NCBI GenBank assembly: GCA_030220185.1
Contig: JASPKZ010007249.1
Location: forward strand, 1,240,001 to 1,304,000
Source of the DNA: Diploptera punctata
Taxonomy: Eukaryota > Arthropoda > Insecta > Blattodea > Blaberidae
DNA length: 64,000 nt
Direction: 5' to 3'
Shown: piece after piece, positions 30,330 to 41,641 of the stretch
Layout of the letters: each line of letters opens with the position of its first letter
Numbering within the stretch: the first letter of the stretch is position 1
The notes under the pieces: generated by a model
What the model saw: only the letters and a program-made list of their open reading frames with translations
Database searches by the model: none
Told to the model about the DNA's origin: nothing
Translations under genes and position numbers: made by a program

Positions 30330-30785
30330 AGTTATTGTTCTTCTTCTTCTTCTTCTTCTTCCTTCCAAGTATTAGGCCAAGGCCTGTTACGATCCTATAG
30401 AAAATTTTCCCTTATGGGAAATTCTCGTATAAGACTTGAAAGCATAATAATAGTCCCTTCGATTGGTTGCTGGCCAAAGGAAGGCAAGACCAGTGATGGG
30501 GCTGCCATCTTATAGCCTCTGGTCAGGCTTTTCTGGAGAAGAAAAGAAAATAAAGGAAAGAAGAAATGGAAAAAAGGAAGGACTCCCTAGCCCTCGGATG
30601 CCCTAATAGCGTTGGGGTCGAAAAAACAAGAGTTAACCAAGAGAGGTTAGATAGTAAAGTTAAAAGAGTGCAAAACACAAGTAAGTGGAAGAAATGTTTT
30701 GCACAGCTTGGGCACCTTGTGGTCGCCATCCACATATCCCCTAGATGAGGACCCCTGAGGGGCTAGTTCACCCCACACATGTCCT
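30330..30785 (+). repeat. GC-rich conserved repeat of unknown class
   Basis: After a (TTC)n run come AGGCCAAGGCCTGTTACG and GATTGGTTGCTGGCC. From 30541 an AAGGAAAG-rich stretch leads into GGACTCCCTAGCCCTCGGAT and GCCCTAATAGCGTTGGGGTC. It then runs AGTTAACCAAGAGAGGTTAG to GGTCGCCATCCACATATCCC and GAGGACCCCTGAGGGG. I have an impression of similar blocks in other arthropod genomes. The short ORF over it (30566-30748) has no domain. Confidence 0.5.
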
Positions 30786-31394
30786 TATGGGCTAATAAAT
30801 AATGTTGCATAATTATATTTTTGGTGGCGACTGCATTTTAAATTATATCTCTCCAATATATTAAAACTCTTATAGTTAAAAATTTTGTCGAGAATAGTGT
30901 AATTATTGAAATAGAGCAAATTTCCTTCAGATATATGATTTATGGCAGCCATTTTTCAACCATTAAGAATATGTTAAACAATTAATGCAAGGGGAAAAAG
31001 AATGTTAATTTAGCATGCAGTATAACATATTGTTAAAAAATAACATTAATGATAAAACAGAATTTTTGTTAAACTCGTTTAAAATAATGTAACAATTTGT
31101 TAAACATTCATTGGTGAAACCGGGCTCATATTTGAACAAGATGAATTATTGATATAAAAAAGTAATGATTTTTGTGGAAATGTAGTCATATTGACTGTAT
31201 GTTAAAGGATAAAGAGATATTATAAAATAATTTTGCTGAAGTGAAAATTCCTGCTTGAATTAAAGTGATTATTATTTTTGATTTGTGTGTTTCAGTGTAC
31301 TTTTAAATTATATTTATCATATCAAAATCATTTTATAAGTGAAGACTTAATTTTATGATTATTTAATATTTAAAAATATAGGGAAAACTGTATT

Positions 31395-31690
31395 GTAGTT
31401 AGGTCAAGTAGCTCAGGCGACAGTGAATTTGATTATACTCTTGATGGCTTAGGTTCTTCAATCTTGAGTAGAAGAGTGGTTTTCCTCATTCATGATTAGA
31501 GCTGGTCTTGGGACTCACATGGTCTCCTATAAAATGAATACTAGGACTTTCCTGGTGGTAAAAGTTCAGCCAGAGCATAGTGCTAACTTCTTGTGCTGAA
31601 GGCTAAGAATCATGGATCCATGCATCAGTATCTCTCCCATGGGCCTTCTTGTCCTATTAACAGGTGCCATTACTTATCTTATTGTATTAT
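31395..31690 (+). mobile_element. SINE family E, diverged
   Basis: Head AGGTCAAGTAGCTCAGGCGA resembles an A box. The body has GTGGTTTTCCTCATTCATGA, TCTTGGGACTCACATGG, CTTTCCTGGTGGTAAAAG and AGAGCATAGTGC. It ends ATGGGCCTTCTTGTCCT. B box eroded. Confidence 0.6.
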
Positions 31691-31965
31691 AGAAAGCCTA
31701 TTATTGAAATATTTATTTCAATCAATTACTGCAGGAATTTATTAATAAGTTACAATATGAAGTAACATTATGAAGGTTTTTTTTTAAATATTTAAAGGAA
31801 GTGACACTATGAGGTTTATATTAATTAATAGGAGTATTCACAACTCACCTCACATTTATACAATATACTCTTAAATGGTTTATTTTAGGAAGTAATATCT
31901 TGAGGTTCTTTTAATCAAGTTGTTTTGAGACCGGAAAACATCTTACCTCAAATTAATGTTGATTT

Positions 31966-32020
31966 ATTCTCGAACATGTTTCGATATAGTCTTCTATATC
32001 ATCTTCAGCTTGCCAAGACT
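31966..32020 (-). ncRNA. Hammerhead ribozyme with strong stem II
   Basis: CUGAAGA, a seven-pair stem II GAUAUAG/CUAUAUC, GAAA, palindromic stem III ACAUGU and triplet GUU. Stem I is possible as UCUUG/CGAGA with an unpaired GCAAG on the 5' side. Confidence 0.7.
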
Positions 32021-32495
32021 GATGAGTTTTATGTTTTGCCTGGATGTCGATATCAGCTCCCTTCTCCAGCTGGCTGAAGAACCTCCAAACTAGATCACGT
32101 TTAGCAGGAGTTTCGAAATTTATAACTCTATTTTTGTTCTTCAGAATGTAGATTTTTTTTTTCCAAATGGTGAGTTCTTTTGTATTTTCTAACTGTTTTA
32201 ATAATTTAGTGTTCAAATTTATATTGTGTTTTTTTAACCAAACATGAGCAGCAACTGCAGCTTTTTCTATTTCCCCACGAGCAGTTGCTGCTCATGTTTG
32301 GTCTGAAAAACACTAAATTATTAAAACAGTTAGAAAATACAAAAAAAAACTCACCATTTGGGAAAAAATCTACATTCACAAAACAAAAATAGTTATCAAT
32401 TTTGAAATTCCTGCTGAACGTGACCTAGTTTGGAGGTTCTTCGGCCAGCCGAAGGAGGGAGCTAATATCGACATCCAGCCACAACATAAAACTCA

Positions 32496-32552
32496 TCAGT
32501 CTGGGAACTGAAGATGATATAGAAGATTATATCGAAACATGTTCGAGAATAA
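32496..32552 (+). ncRNA. Hammerhead ribozyme, partner arm
   Basis: CUGAAGA, stem II GAUAUAG/UUAUAUC (one wobble), GAAA, ACAUGU, GUU. Upstream sequence differs slightly from the - arm (UCUGGGAA). Confidence 0.65.
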
Positions 32553-32684
32553 ATCAACATTAATTTGATGTAAGATGTTTCCAGTCTCAGAAAAACTTGA
32601 TACTCTTAAATATTTGTGTAAATATGAGGTGAGTCATGAATACTCTAATTCCTATTAATTATGAGGTTCTTTTTCATAAATAGG

Positions 32685-32835
32685 GTGAATCTGGTCATTT
32701 TACCTCATAAGTAGGTGATTTCATTTGACATGTTTCGATATGTTTTCCATACCATTGTCAGCATGTGTGACATATCAAAACATGTCAAATGAAACATTAA
32801 ATATTTATGAGGTGAGATGAGCAGATCTCATTATT
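32685..32835. repeat. Foldback with hammerhead-like core
   Basis: Arms TTACCTCATAAGTAGG and ATATTTATGAGGTGAG enclose, on the - strand (32735-32785), CUGACAA, a six-pair stem II GGUAUG/CAUAUC, GAAA, ACAUGU and GUC. G8 is A without a matching change at position 3. The loop end is a second CATGTC-bearing arm. Confidence 0.65.
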
Positions 32836-33430
32836 TATTTACTGCAGGAATTTGCCTTATAAGTTGTTAAGATTTAATTTGGCATTCTCTCAGAGTATTC
32901 TATATTCACTAGTGTCTTATAAACTCCTACAATCATTTACAACATATTTCTACTCTGATTTTTTTATATTGATGAGCATTGATTCCTTGATGGAACAAAC
33001 ATTCACATCTGTTTAATATTAAATGTATCACTTCTCACCAAATGACTACTTAAATTTGAAAAGAAAAATATATGCCTAAATTAGGGAACCCAAATTTAAT
33101 TCACTTCTGTGCCATGTTAAACCTCATAAGCTCTACTAATATTTTATAATTGTAACATATTGATTAATTGTTGTGTTACTAATTAGTATTATTTCTTAAT
33201 AACTTTTTTTACTCTATTAAGGGCTAAATAATTGTATATCCTATTTTGCATTGTATTTAAATTTTTCATTTTTTTTTTGTAGGTTTGTATTCTGATTTTC
33301 TTTTTCTTTAGTTTGTTATGTATGGAATAGTTATTTAAACATGTTTCTTATATTTTGTTTTGAATCCATACTGTGGTGATTATGATAATCCCCTAATTTG
33401 AGTTGTTAGGTAGAAAGCTGGAGGCAAGCT

Positions 33431-33891
33431 TATACCCTGTCCGCTCTTAAAGTGATCCTTATCAAAACAAGACCATGTAACCTGCTCGCTTTTCATTGAT
33501 TATTGACACCGACGTACATTGTAGAAACAATATCCTTCTGCCATTCGCATCACAATTACCGTCACTTTTGACAGGGAGATGACGACACAGCAACAGAAGA
33601 CTCAATACTTTTAGCCATTTTATTTCATGAGAATCGATGAAGCATGACTCAAATGCATAAAACTATTGTAAGTTGTAATTATTGATTAGATATATTTTTG
33701 AATATTATTATTTTCATTCACAAAGAATAACAAATATATTCAGAGGACATATTTTTAATTTAATGAAGGGATCTACTTTTTCACGTACTTATTGCTTCTA
33801 CAACGTACGTCGATGTCCATAACCAATGAAAAGTGAGCAGGTCACATGGTTTTGTTTTGAAGAGGATCACTTTAAGAGCGGACAGGGTATA
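33431..33891. mobile_element. MITE with 100-bp TIRs, TA target
   Basis: The ends TACCCTGTCCGCTCTTAAAG and the inverse at 33872-33891 extend with few mismatches for about 100 bases (CATGTAACCTGCTCGC, TTTTCATTGATTATTGACA). The TATA flanks suggest a TA duplication of the Tc1/mariner kind. No coding capacity. Confidence 0.85.
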
Positions 33892-34322
33892 GACATGACT
33901 AAAAGAGAATTGCTTGTTTATCCTTGTCATCTCTGTGATATGCCACTTTCATGACACATATAAATTCTAGGTTCTTTCAATATAATGATTCTGGGGGTAT
34001 GAATTCAGCTTTGTCAATTAGATACATGATTATTCTGTTTAATATTTCATTGATACAGTATATGAGTTGAAATATAGAGGAATCTTGTTTATCTGATATA
34101 AAGGGGATGATATTATTTGAATAATAGTTTAGTTTTTCATATAGTGCATGGGAACTAACTCTGGTTATGAAAAGAATAATAATTATATGTTGTAAAGCAG
34201 TGATTCCCAAAGTGTGCCCCCCCAGATCACCAAGGATATGCTAACAGTTATCAGAGAATCCACAGGACCCAATGTTTCTTTAAATAAGTAACATATTGAT
34301 ATATTTGAAGAGAAAAAATATA

Positions 34323-34395
34323 CGCTTAGACTGGGGTCTGAACCCATGACTTTCACCTTCTATGTGAATGCTCTACCAACTGAGCTACCTGAGAA
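34323..34395 (-). tRNA. tRNA-like unit in hAT, left
   Basis: AGCTCAGTTGGTAGAGC D-arm, anticodon stem TTCAC/GTGAA with loop ATAGAAG, T-loop TTCAGAC. Acceptor partly paired. Clamp AAGAGAAAAAATA present. Confidence 0.5.
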
Positions 34396-34738
34396 ACTCC
34401 AATCTAAACACAAATTTTTCTCTTATATACACTATTAATTCCTGAGTGCCGAATGCTACAAAATCATTGCTTCGATCTTGCAAATGGCGGCTTCTTTATT
34501 AAGAAGATCTTTTATTGGGAATTTTACATTACATTATAAAGCCAGTACAGCCTCTTTTGATATTTTAATAATTTGTTTCATACATCCCAATGATGTAAAT
34601 GTAATGTAAAATTCCTAATGAAAGGTCTTCTTAATAAAAAAGCTGCCATTTGCAAGATCGAAGCAACAGTTTTGTAGCATTTGGCACTTGGGAATTAACA
34701 ATGTATATAATAGAAAAATTTGCATTTAGATTGGAGTT

Positions 34739-34811
34739 TCTCAGGTAGCTCAGTTGGTATAGGATTCACATAGAAAGCGAAAGGTCCTGTGTTCAAACCC
34801 CAGTCTGAGTG
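34739..34811 (+). tRNA. tRNA-like unit in hAT, right
   Basis: AGCTCAGTTGGTATAGG, loop ATAGAAA, TGTGTTCAAACCCCAG. Several stem mismatches make it more decayed than its partner. Confidence 0.4.
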
Positions 34812-34939
34812 TATAGTTTTCTCTTCAAATATAATTTATCCATCAATGAGATGTATGAAATGAATAAAAGTCCAAAACGATCTGTGATTGAAAAAGTTTG
34901 GGAACCACTGTTGTATAGTTTTAATTAGAAAACTTTTCA

Positions 34940-36185
34940 GCACGGCACTTAAGAATTTTAAGAATTTTTCTGAGTTCAACAGAATAATAGTGTGCATGCA
35001 CAAGGTTTACAAGTTGCCAACAGATGGAAGCACATTATTTGTGGTGTAAATAAATCATTTCTAAGTTCTACACTTCTGAACCTGTAATTTTGTAATGTAA
35101 CTTAATGGGAGCTAACATAAGGATCTAAACTAACTAATGTAACATAACAGATGCTACCTTAATGACCTAAACTAGTATAAGTTAACAGTAATATTAACAA
35201 TGTAGCAGTCTGAATGTTATTGCTGAAATATATACAAAAAATCTCGCGACTTAATGATATAAGATGTACGACAAAATTGTTTTTTTATGTATTGCATTGT
35301 GGCAACATCGGTAGAGAAATAAATACTAGCAAGTAAGTAGTGCATTGGCATAAGAATCTTGAAAGGTTTATTGTAGAGTGCCGTTTTGGAAAGTTCAGCC
35401 ATTTTAATTTGTTGCAAAATGTAATATATATATATACTTTATTTTAATAAATTTCAGGTGGATGTTTAAAGAGATTTTACTTTTTACAAACCGAGAGTCC
35501 AAAATTAAGAGTTACCATGAAATACACTATGAAATATACAGATCACCATTATCAGTTTTATCCTACAATATCGATATTTTCTTTTTCATGACACAGCCAG
35601 ATAATTCATTTTTCACAATTTTGGAGATCTCTCTCTTTATCCACCCACATGAGATGGACATATTTCTCTTTACACACCCACCTGGGATGGAGTTATCACT
35701 CTTTACACTCACGCAAGTAATATAAACTACAGTAATCTTAACTGAAGCACTTTAATCAGTTACATGGAAAGCAGATTTAATATGTTCCTAAACATACTAT
35801 GATGTGAAAACAATAAGGAACTCTGTCATTTATGTTTTGAATGAAAGTAAATTAGAAAAATTACTACTTTTTTGCACATTTTTATTGAACTGGGTTTTGT
35901 TTCTTAGGGTATTACTGAATTAACCTTGCAGTGATGGTGGAAACAATATGGAACTCTTTATAATTTATTTGTAAGTGGAAGGAAATTTGAACACTTAACA
36001 TTTCTTTGGAGGATTTTGATTGAGCAGGATTTTTAATGTACCATATTCTATTTTGTCAAGACTCATAGTGAATCCTGTAATAGGATAATAAAATTTAAAA
36101 AAAATTGTATAGGAATTTTTAAAAAGTATCCAATTAGCTACCTATAAAACATTTTTGAAAGTAAATGTGCTGGTGTATGGTTCCT
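34940..36185. other. Non-coding, nothing recognised
   Basis: AT-rich DNA. An 87-codon open frame at 35462-35725 (+) is rich in F, I, H and P with repeating HPP/HPHEM-like units and no known domain. I do not call it a gene. Confidence 0.5.
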
Positions 36186-36189
36186 TTGG

Positions 36190-36425
36190 TCATACTTTGA
36201 TCTCTTGGCGTATTAGGAGCTTAAGGGCTCCTATCTTTTTAGACAGTCAGCACAAGATATCAGTTCTGCATGATAGGTGCCTTTATCCTTAGAACAAGTG
36301 CCTGGTACTCATTTCCATTAGAAGCTGAGTTGATCCCAGAACCATGGTATCACCAGAAATTTTAGATTAGTTTAAAATTCCTTATCTCCCTTGGGACTCA
36401 AACCTTTGACTTGACCTAAAGCATG
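36190..36425 (-). mobile_element. SINE family A, old copy
   Basis: Diverged but ordered blocks: TTAAGGGCTCCTATC, TAGACAGTCAGCACAAGAT, CTGGTACTCATTTCCATTAG, GAAGCTGAGTTGATCCCAG. The tRNA head is mostly lost. Confidence 0.7.
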
Positions 36426-36980
36426 TTGTCGTAATAACATTACGGAATTTTCCCAGAAGTAGGAGGTAAGATGGAGAAACCTCGTCCCCTGAAGAGACAA
36501 AGACCAAATCTGACTATACACAGTATAATTTATTTGGTTTGCAGCAATATGAACAGTAGCCAGGAAAGGAAAATAAATTGGGTTGTTATGTATGTTCAGC
36601 TACATAAACTATTTTACAACTGTAGGCCTATAAATTGCAAAGTATGGTTGTGTTGTGTTTTCAAAAATAAATATATAGACTATAATCCAAGTCCCAAGCC
36701 TTAAGAGTGATAATTATACAATAGGTGAGTACAGTATTTAACTGAATTATTTTTAAAATTTGCGTTTTCTTTTTATATTGTAAATATTTTATTGATTGAA
36801 AAACTTGAAGAAAAATTTGTATACGGTTTATTATATAATCTAGACTACATCACTAGTTATTATGTTGATTTTGATCGAGATTCTTAAGAGTAAGAATAAG
36901 TTTTATAAAACGATGCAGAAAAAATTAATACCCTGCTGTAATTCCACTCAGCAGCACTTAAATTGGGAATATAAATCCAT

Positions 36981-37262
36981 TATATATATTAAATTTGGGA
37001 ATTTTTAATATTATGAGGTTCAATTCATAAGAATTAAATAAATCGTGATTATTTGTTACCTCATACTTCTATGTTTCTTTAAACACAGCACTGCAGTATC
37101 GGCAACTCCTTGTCACCATGTTGATAATTATCAACAAAAGAAAAAATTGACAATCGTGAAAACAGCTAACGATGGTGACAAGGAGTCGCCGATACTGCAG
37201 TGCTGTGTTTAAAGAAACATAGAAGTATGAGGTAAGAAATAATCACAATTTATTTAATTCTT
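36981..37262. mobile_element. Foldback element, degenerate hammerhead, 12-bp TSD
   Basis: Flanked by ATATAAATCCAT (36969-36980 and 37263-37274). Arms TTACCTCATACTTCTATGTT and inverse. Ribozyme region: stem I ACAG/CUGU, CUAACGA, stem II, CCGAUA, ACUGCAGU, GUG. Same family as 356-586. Confidence 0.85.
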
Positions 37263-37839
37263 ATATAAATCCATATTTAATAAGTTGATAAAGCAAAAAA
37301 ATATATATATTTTGGATTATCTTCATATATCCCAATGTGTAACATTGCACAGGGGGTTTAAGGGTTATAGACCTAATGTGCTCTGGGTATCAATTAAGCT
37401 CTTTAAAGAATAAGTAACTACAATGGACATAAAGATTATAGCATATTCCAAAATCCATCAGTAAGACTTAGCATGACGAGTCGCGTAATAACAGAGAACT
37501 ACAGCTAACGATGGTGACAAGGAGTTGCCGATACTGCAATGCTGTGTTTAAAGAAACATAGAAGTATGAGGTAAGAAATAATCACAATTTATTTAATTCT
37601 TATATAAATCCATATTTAATAAGTTGATAAAGCAAAAAAATATATATATTTTGGATTATCTTCATATATCCCAATGTGTAACATTGCACAGGGGGTTTAA
37701 GGGTTATAGACCTAATGTGCTCTGGGTATCGATTAAGCTCTTTAAAGAATAAGTAACTACAATGGACATAAAGATTATAGCATATTCCAAAATCCATCAG
37801 TAAGACTTAGCATGACGAGTCGCGTAATAACAGAGAACT
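37162..37839. repeat. Recent 339-bp tandem duplication
   Basis: 37162-37500 and 37501-37839 differ at only a few positions (GAGTCGCC/GAGTTGCC, CTGCAGTG/CTGCAATG, CAATTAAG/CGATTAAG). The break falls at the stem I/core junction of the ribozyme (ACAGCTAACGA). The copy carries half of the foldback plus 230 bases of flank. Confidence 0.92.
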
Positions 37840-37853
37840 AATAAACATCCATC

Positions 37854-38168
37854 CATAGTAATTCTGCCCGAAGGCAGATCCTTCACTGCAATCATAGCAT
37901 TTTCATGCTATGCTTGCATCTTTACTAGGGAATTGTAGGTGTGGTAGCTTCCCGTTGCTTTCCACACCATTAAAGGATGATGGTGATGATGATGACCATA
38001 TGATTACGGGGACCATTTGGGCCTTAAAGTTTTCCTGACATTTGTTATACATGTGAGGAAAAACCCCGATAAAAACCTCACCCAGAAAAACTGCCCTGAC
38101 TAGGGATCAAACCTGGACCTGCTGCGTGACAAGGCAGCACTTCACCTCGAGACCATAGATGTGGACTA
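37854..38168 (-). mobile_element. SINE family C, tRNA-derived
   Basis: On the - strand the tRNA-like head (GGTCTCGAGGTGAAGTGCTG, B box GGTTTGATCC) is followed by GTGAGGTTTTTATCGGGG and TTTTCCTCACATGTATAAC. Next come a (CATCAT)n stretch and GCATGAAAATGCTATGAT. Other copies: 39780-39957, 45960-46271, 57260-57552. Confidence 0.85.
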
Positions 38169-38276
38169 TCTAATAAATATAATCATCGAAATAAGTTATA
38201 AGCAAGCAGAGTTTCTCCGTGGCTGGGCCCATGATATTTACGGAGTTGTTTCATTACTTTAATAGGGTAAAAGAAA

Positions 38277-38500
38277 TGAGGAAATTATGGAAGAGTTGGA
38301 TGTAGAACCCATTCTTCGTCATATACAAAACTACCAGAACAACTGGAAAGCCCATCTTCAACTAATGCCATCTCATAGAATTCCAAAAGCCATACTTCGC
38401 TACTGCCCCCAAGGCAAAAGATTGCTGGGACGTCCAAAAAAGCGCTGGATGGAAAATCCTCTTTGAGACTGTAACAGGCCACACGGCCTAATACTTGCAT
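38277..38500 (+). pseudogene. LINE RT C-terminal relic
   Basis: Reads EELDVEPILRHIQNYQNNWK, then HLQLMPSHRIPKAILRYCPQ and GKRLLGRPKKRWMENPL before a stop, then a GATGATGATG tail. Typical end of RTE-like arthropod LINEs. Confidence 0.8.
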
Positions 38501-39584
38501 GGATGATGATGATGAATAGGGTAATTACTAGGCATAAATAGTCAATCTCAATAAATGTTCTAATTGGAGCTAATAAATAATCTATAATCATGAGTACTTG
38601 ACGGGACACTTAAATATTGCACTAAGCTATTGCTAGACTGAGGTTCAAGTGTTCTACAGTGTAAATAAGAACTCAGCATGTAAAACTAGTAAATATATTT
38701 AAATAAATGAGAATATAAGTTAATGAATATGAAGTTACTTTACAAATGTGAACTGAATGTATAAATTACAAATGATATATTCCTCATTAAAGCAGTTCCG
38801 ATAAATCATGTAATAATAATAAATAATTAGTACCAAACGACATTCATACAGCATTCTCTCCTAACTGAAGCCTGGTTCCTCCATGATGTCTTCAAGTCAA
38901 TTTTCTCATGCAGGAACCTGCGGGAAACCAATAAATCGGCAGTACATGCCACAACTCAAGACGAACCCAAAAGGGATGACTGCCAGTCGGTCAGAAGCTC
39001 CTTAGTGACTGACTTTCTTGGCCAATACTACATCTTGACTGGCCCAGATCGTTCCATGTTGCGGATAGATATTACATCGGCACAAGCATTTTGCCGGTTC
39101 ATGTAACCAAGGAAGTGGAGGTGGAAGGGTATATTCGGTAAGGATAAGCACAGATACAACTAACAGACTTCAGTGGAACAGAGCTATCGCAGGGCAACAC
39201 ACAGATATGTCCAGCACACGATTCAATATCAAAAAATGATTTTATTTTAAATTCATATTTAATTATGTCCAGCACATGCAAAAATGTATCTTCTGCACGG
39301 TTCAATATCAAAATATGATTTTAATTTTAAGTTCATATTTAATTATATATTCAGGTTAAAATGTTTTCCAATAGCTTGCAATTGTTATTTTTTAAATCAT
39401 CATAACTAATATATATATATATATATATATTTCATACATTGTTTGTACATATAAATCCGTTCTGTAGAAACAAATTAATTGAAACGGTTTGAAAATTGTT
39501 AAATATAATCAGATGATGGGGAAAATGTTGCATTTTAGGGATCAAAGTTAAACTAATTATTGGATTTTTTTTTTGGCAAATGCC

Positions 39585-39725
39585 CCAGGTTGTCTTACGA
39601 CATTCCTGGTGTTCCCTCCTAGCATGGCGTACTTGTAACCCATTTCTGAGGTTGGGGCGCATGTAAGGCGGGGTTACGTTGCCCCGATGATATGATGGGT
39701 GAAGATGATAGTGGTGCACCAGTAG
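39585..39725 (-). mobile_element. SINE family D, partial
   Basis: CATTCCTGGTGTTCCCTCC, AACCCATTTCTGAGGTTGGG, CATGTAAGGCGGGGTTACG and CCCCGATGATATGAT. Matches the copy at 28183-28435. Confidence 0.6.
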
Positions 39726-39777
39726 AGTCCTTAATTGTAAGCTTAAAATCTAAGATGAATATGAATTATGATGATTG

Positions 39778-39960
39778 TGATGGCCATATGATTTCGGGGC
39801 CTGTTTGGGCCTCAAAGTTTTCCTGACATTTGTCTTACAGGTGAGGAAAACTCCCGATAAAAACCTCACCCAGAAAACTGTCCCGACCGGGGATCGAACC
39901 CGGGACCGGCTGCGTGACAAGGTAGCACGCTACCTTGAGACCACAGCGGTGGACTACTTA
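39778..39960 (-). mobile_element. SINE family C, partial
   Basis: tRNA-like head at 39890-39957 (- strand: TCTCAAGGTAGCGTGCTACC, GGTTCGATCC) followed by the TCACCTGTAAGACAAATGTC body. Truncated after GGCCATATG. Confidence 0.85.
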
Positions 39961-40424
39961 TTGGATTATAGAGAACTGAAAATTGAAGGATGTATACATT
40001 ACTTTATTATGCTTTATACTGGTGCCATAAATTGCTTTCATTACAATAAAATAATGCCTACATGTTAAAAGGAGTTTATTTATAAGTTGCTCTGTTCTCA
40101 ATTTAATTATTTACTTGAAGTTCTTAGATTTTCAGGAATCTATAAAGTGCAGATGTGTAATTTTTAACATCTCTTCACAAAAAAATGTATATAATGTTAG
40201 TTTTAGCTATATATACACAACTATTAAAGTTAGATTAAGTGTGTAAATCAGTTTTATATGCATCATCAATAGCATTTTTAAAGAAGTTAAAAATTATAAT
40301 TATATTAAAAATACTTTATTAAATCTTATTTTGATTCCAAACTATTTTACAAGAAATGTTCTAGTAGGGTAAAAAATAAACTAAGCTACAGCTTGAGGGC
40401 TTAAGAATAGAATCAGAATTTCAT

Positions 40425-40829
40425 TGTCATCATCTTAATTGGCACAACAGCCTATTGTAGGCCTTCAGCTTCTTAAGAAGCACTCTTCAAATCTTACTGC
40501 CTTTTACTTATTCTTTTATTCCCAGAATGCTGACATTCTCATTTACACCATCTTCCCACCTTGACTTAGACCTCACCACTTTCCCAGTCAGCAAAGATTA
40601 TGTGTTATAAGCTCTTTTGGTAGTCCTGTTATGATATTATTATGTATCATTAATGCATATAACATGTCCAATCCAAGCTGATCTACTAATTATTTTAATG
40701 TATATTTCATCACATCAGATTCATTATATAATTTAAATTATTCAAAATTGTATCTCCTACTCCAGATATTTTCTTGCATGGATGGATCCTAGTACTCTCC
40801 TTTTAACAATCCCAATGATTGCTCATCAG
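40425..40829 (-). repeat. LINE 3'-region relic, split by hAT
   Basis: TTGGCACAACAGCCTATTGT, GGCCTTCAGCTTCTTAAGAA, CTCACCACTTTCCCAGTC are familiar blocks of insect RTE-like LINE 3' parts. The relic resumes at 41650-41830 (TGGTCGAGGTTTCAGAGG) after the hAT insertion. Confidence 0.5.
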
Positions 40830-41641
40830 TAGAGCCCGGATTAGTATGCAAAATAAATTACTAAATATGCATAAAAATGTAGAAAATATGCACCATAAAT
40901 ATGCAAAAACAGATTGTAATAAAATAAAATATTTGCTTTGGTGGATAATATTACTGTACCTTATTCCTGGCTGTTACAGTAGATAAAGGAAGGTTTTCTT
41001 GTGTGAAGCTCCTTCGTTTGTCAGTGAAGTGGGTTTTATACAATGAAAATATCCTTTCTATATCACGTGATGTCACAGGTGCATGTGAAAACATCACAGT
41101 TCTTCTTCAGTGAATTCCTCCTCGGTTACAGTTTTTTCGTTATCACCAGAGAGCATTTTGCTAATTTGACAAATTCTATTGTAGCTAGGATTTTTACTTA
41201 ATATTTCATTAAGCTTATCTAATGTGATTTTTACTGGTTGGATGTGTTTTGACTTTGACAGATCATGAGGTTTACCTAATTCAGTCCCTAATCTTAATTG
41301 CATAATATTATTTCTCAAGGCCAACAGGTATTCCCCTTTTACACAGATATAAATATACACGTTATGCTTATATCCAATTGATTGCAGAGACTTCATTAAT
41401 TTTAAAATTAATTAATAATTAATTAATTATTAGTAATTAGCTGAAAGAGAAGTTATAATTTAATATCACATTTTAGGAGTAAAATATGCATTAAAAATCT
41501 AAAATAAGCATTTTCCCCCAGAATATGCATTTCTATGCATTCAAATTGTATGTGAAGAAGCTACTTAACGTGCAAATCATTTCCGTATACTTTTTAATGC
41601 GTAAAACAAAACATGCATTTCGCATACAAATTCGGGCTCTA
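40830..41641 (-). mobile_element. hAT element remnant, TIR TAGAGCCCG
   Basis: TIRs TAGAGCCCGGATTAGTATGC and the inverse GCATACAAATTCGGGCTCTA. The 8-bp duplication is CTCATCAG (40822-40829) and CTCATCGG (41642-41649). The coding part is on the - strand. The N-terminal part of the transposase is deleted. Confidence 0.85.
40950..41396 (-). pseudogene. hAT transposase C-terminal dimerisation domain
   Basis: ITLDKLNEILSKNPSYNRIC and SEEEF-like acidic linker come first. A frame change then leads to SHAPVTSRDIERIFSLYKTH, FTDKRRSFTQENL and STVTARNKV. (A)PVTSRDIERIFS..K is the conserved hAT dimerisation motif. The family with CGGBP1-like zinc finger and this tail is common in insects. Confidence 0.75.

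Larger units (their letters stand above)
31790..32660. mobile_element. Inverted PLE pair with hammerheads
   Basis: The left part repeats the start of the coding PLE (GGAAGTAATATCTTGAGGTTC). The arm 31940-32270 (-) encodes KLLKQLENTKELTIWKKK and FETPAKRDLVWRFFSQLEKG. The arm 32275-32600 (+) is its inverse. Ribozymes lie at 31966-32020 and 32496-32552. This is the derivative closest to the coding copy at 22411. Confidence 0.85.
34198..34910. mobile_element. hAT-like element carrying twin tRNA-like units
   Basis: The ends CAGTGATTCCCAAAGTG and TTTGGGAACCACTG are typical hAT TIRs. The duplication is TTGTAAAG (34190-34197) and TTGTATAG (34911-34918). Inside lie two clamped tRNA-like units in inverted orientation around the GCCATTTGCAAGATCG spacer. 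The tRNA element is nested in, or carried by, the hAT. Confidence 0.85.
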
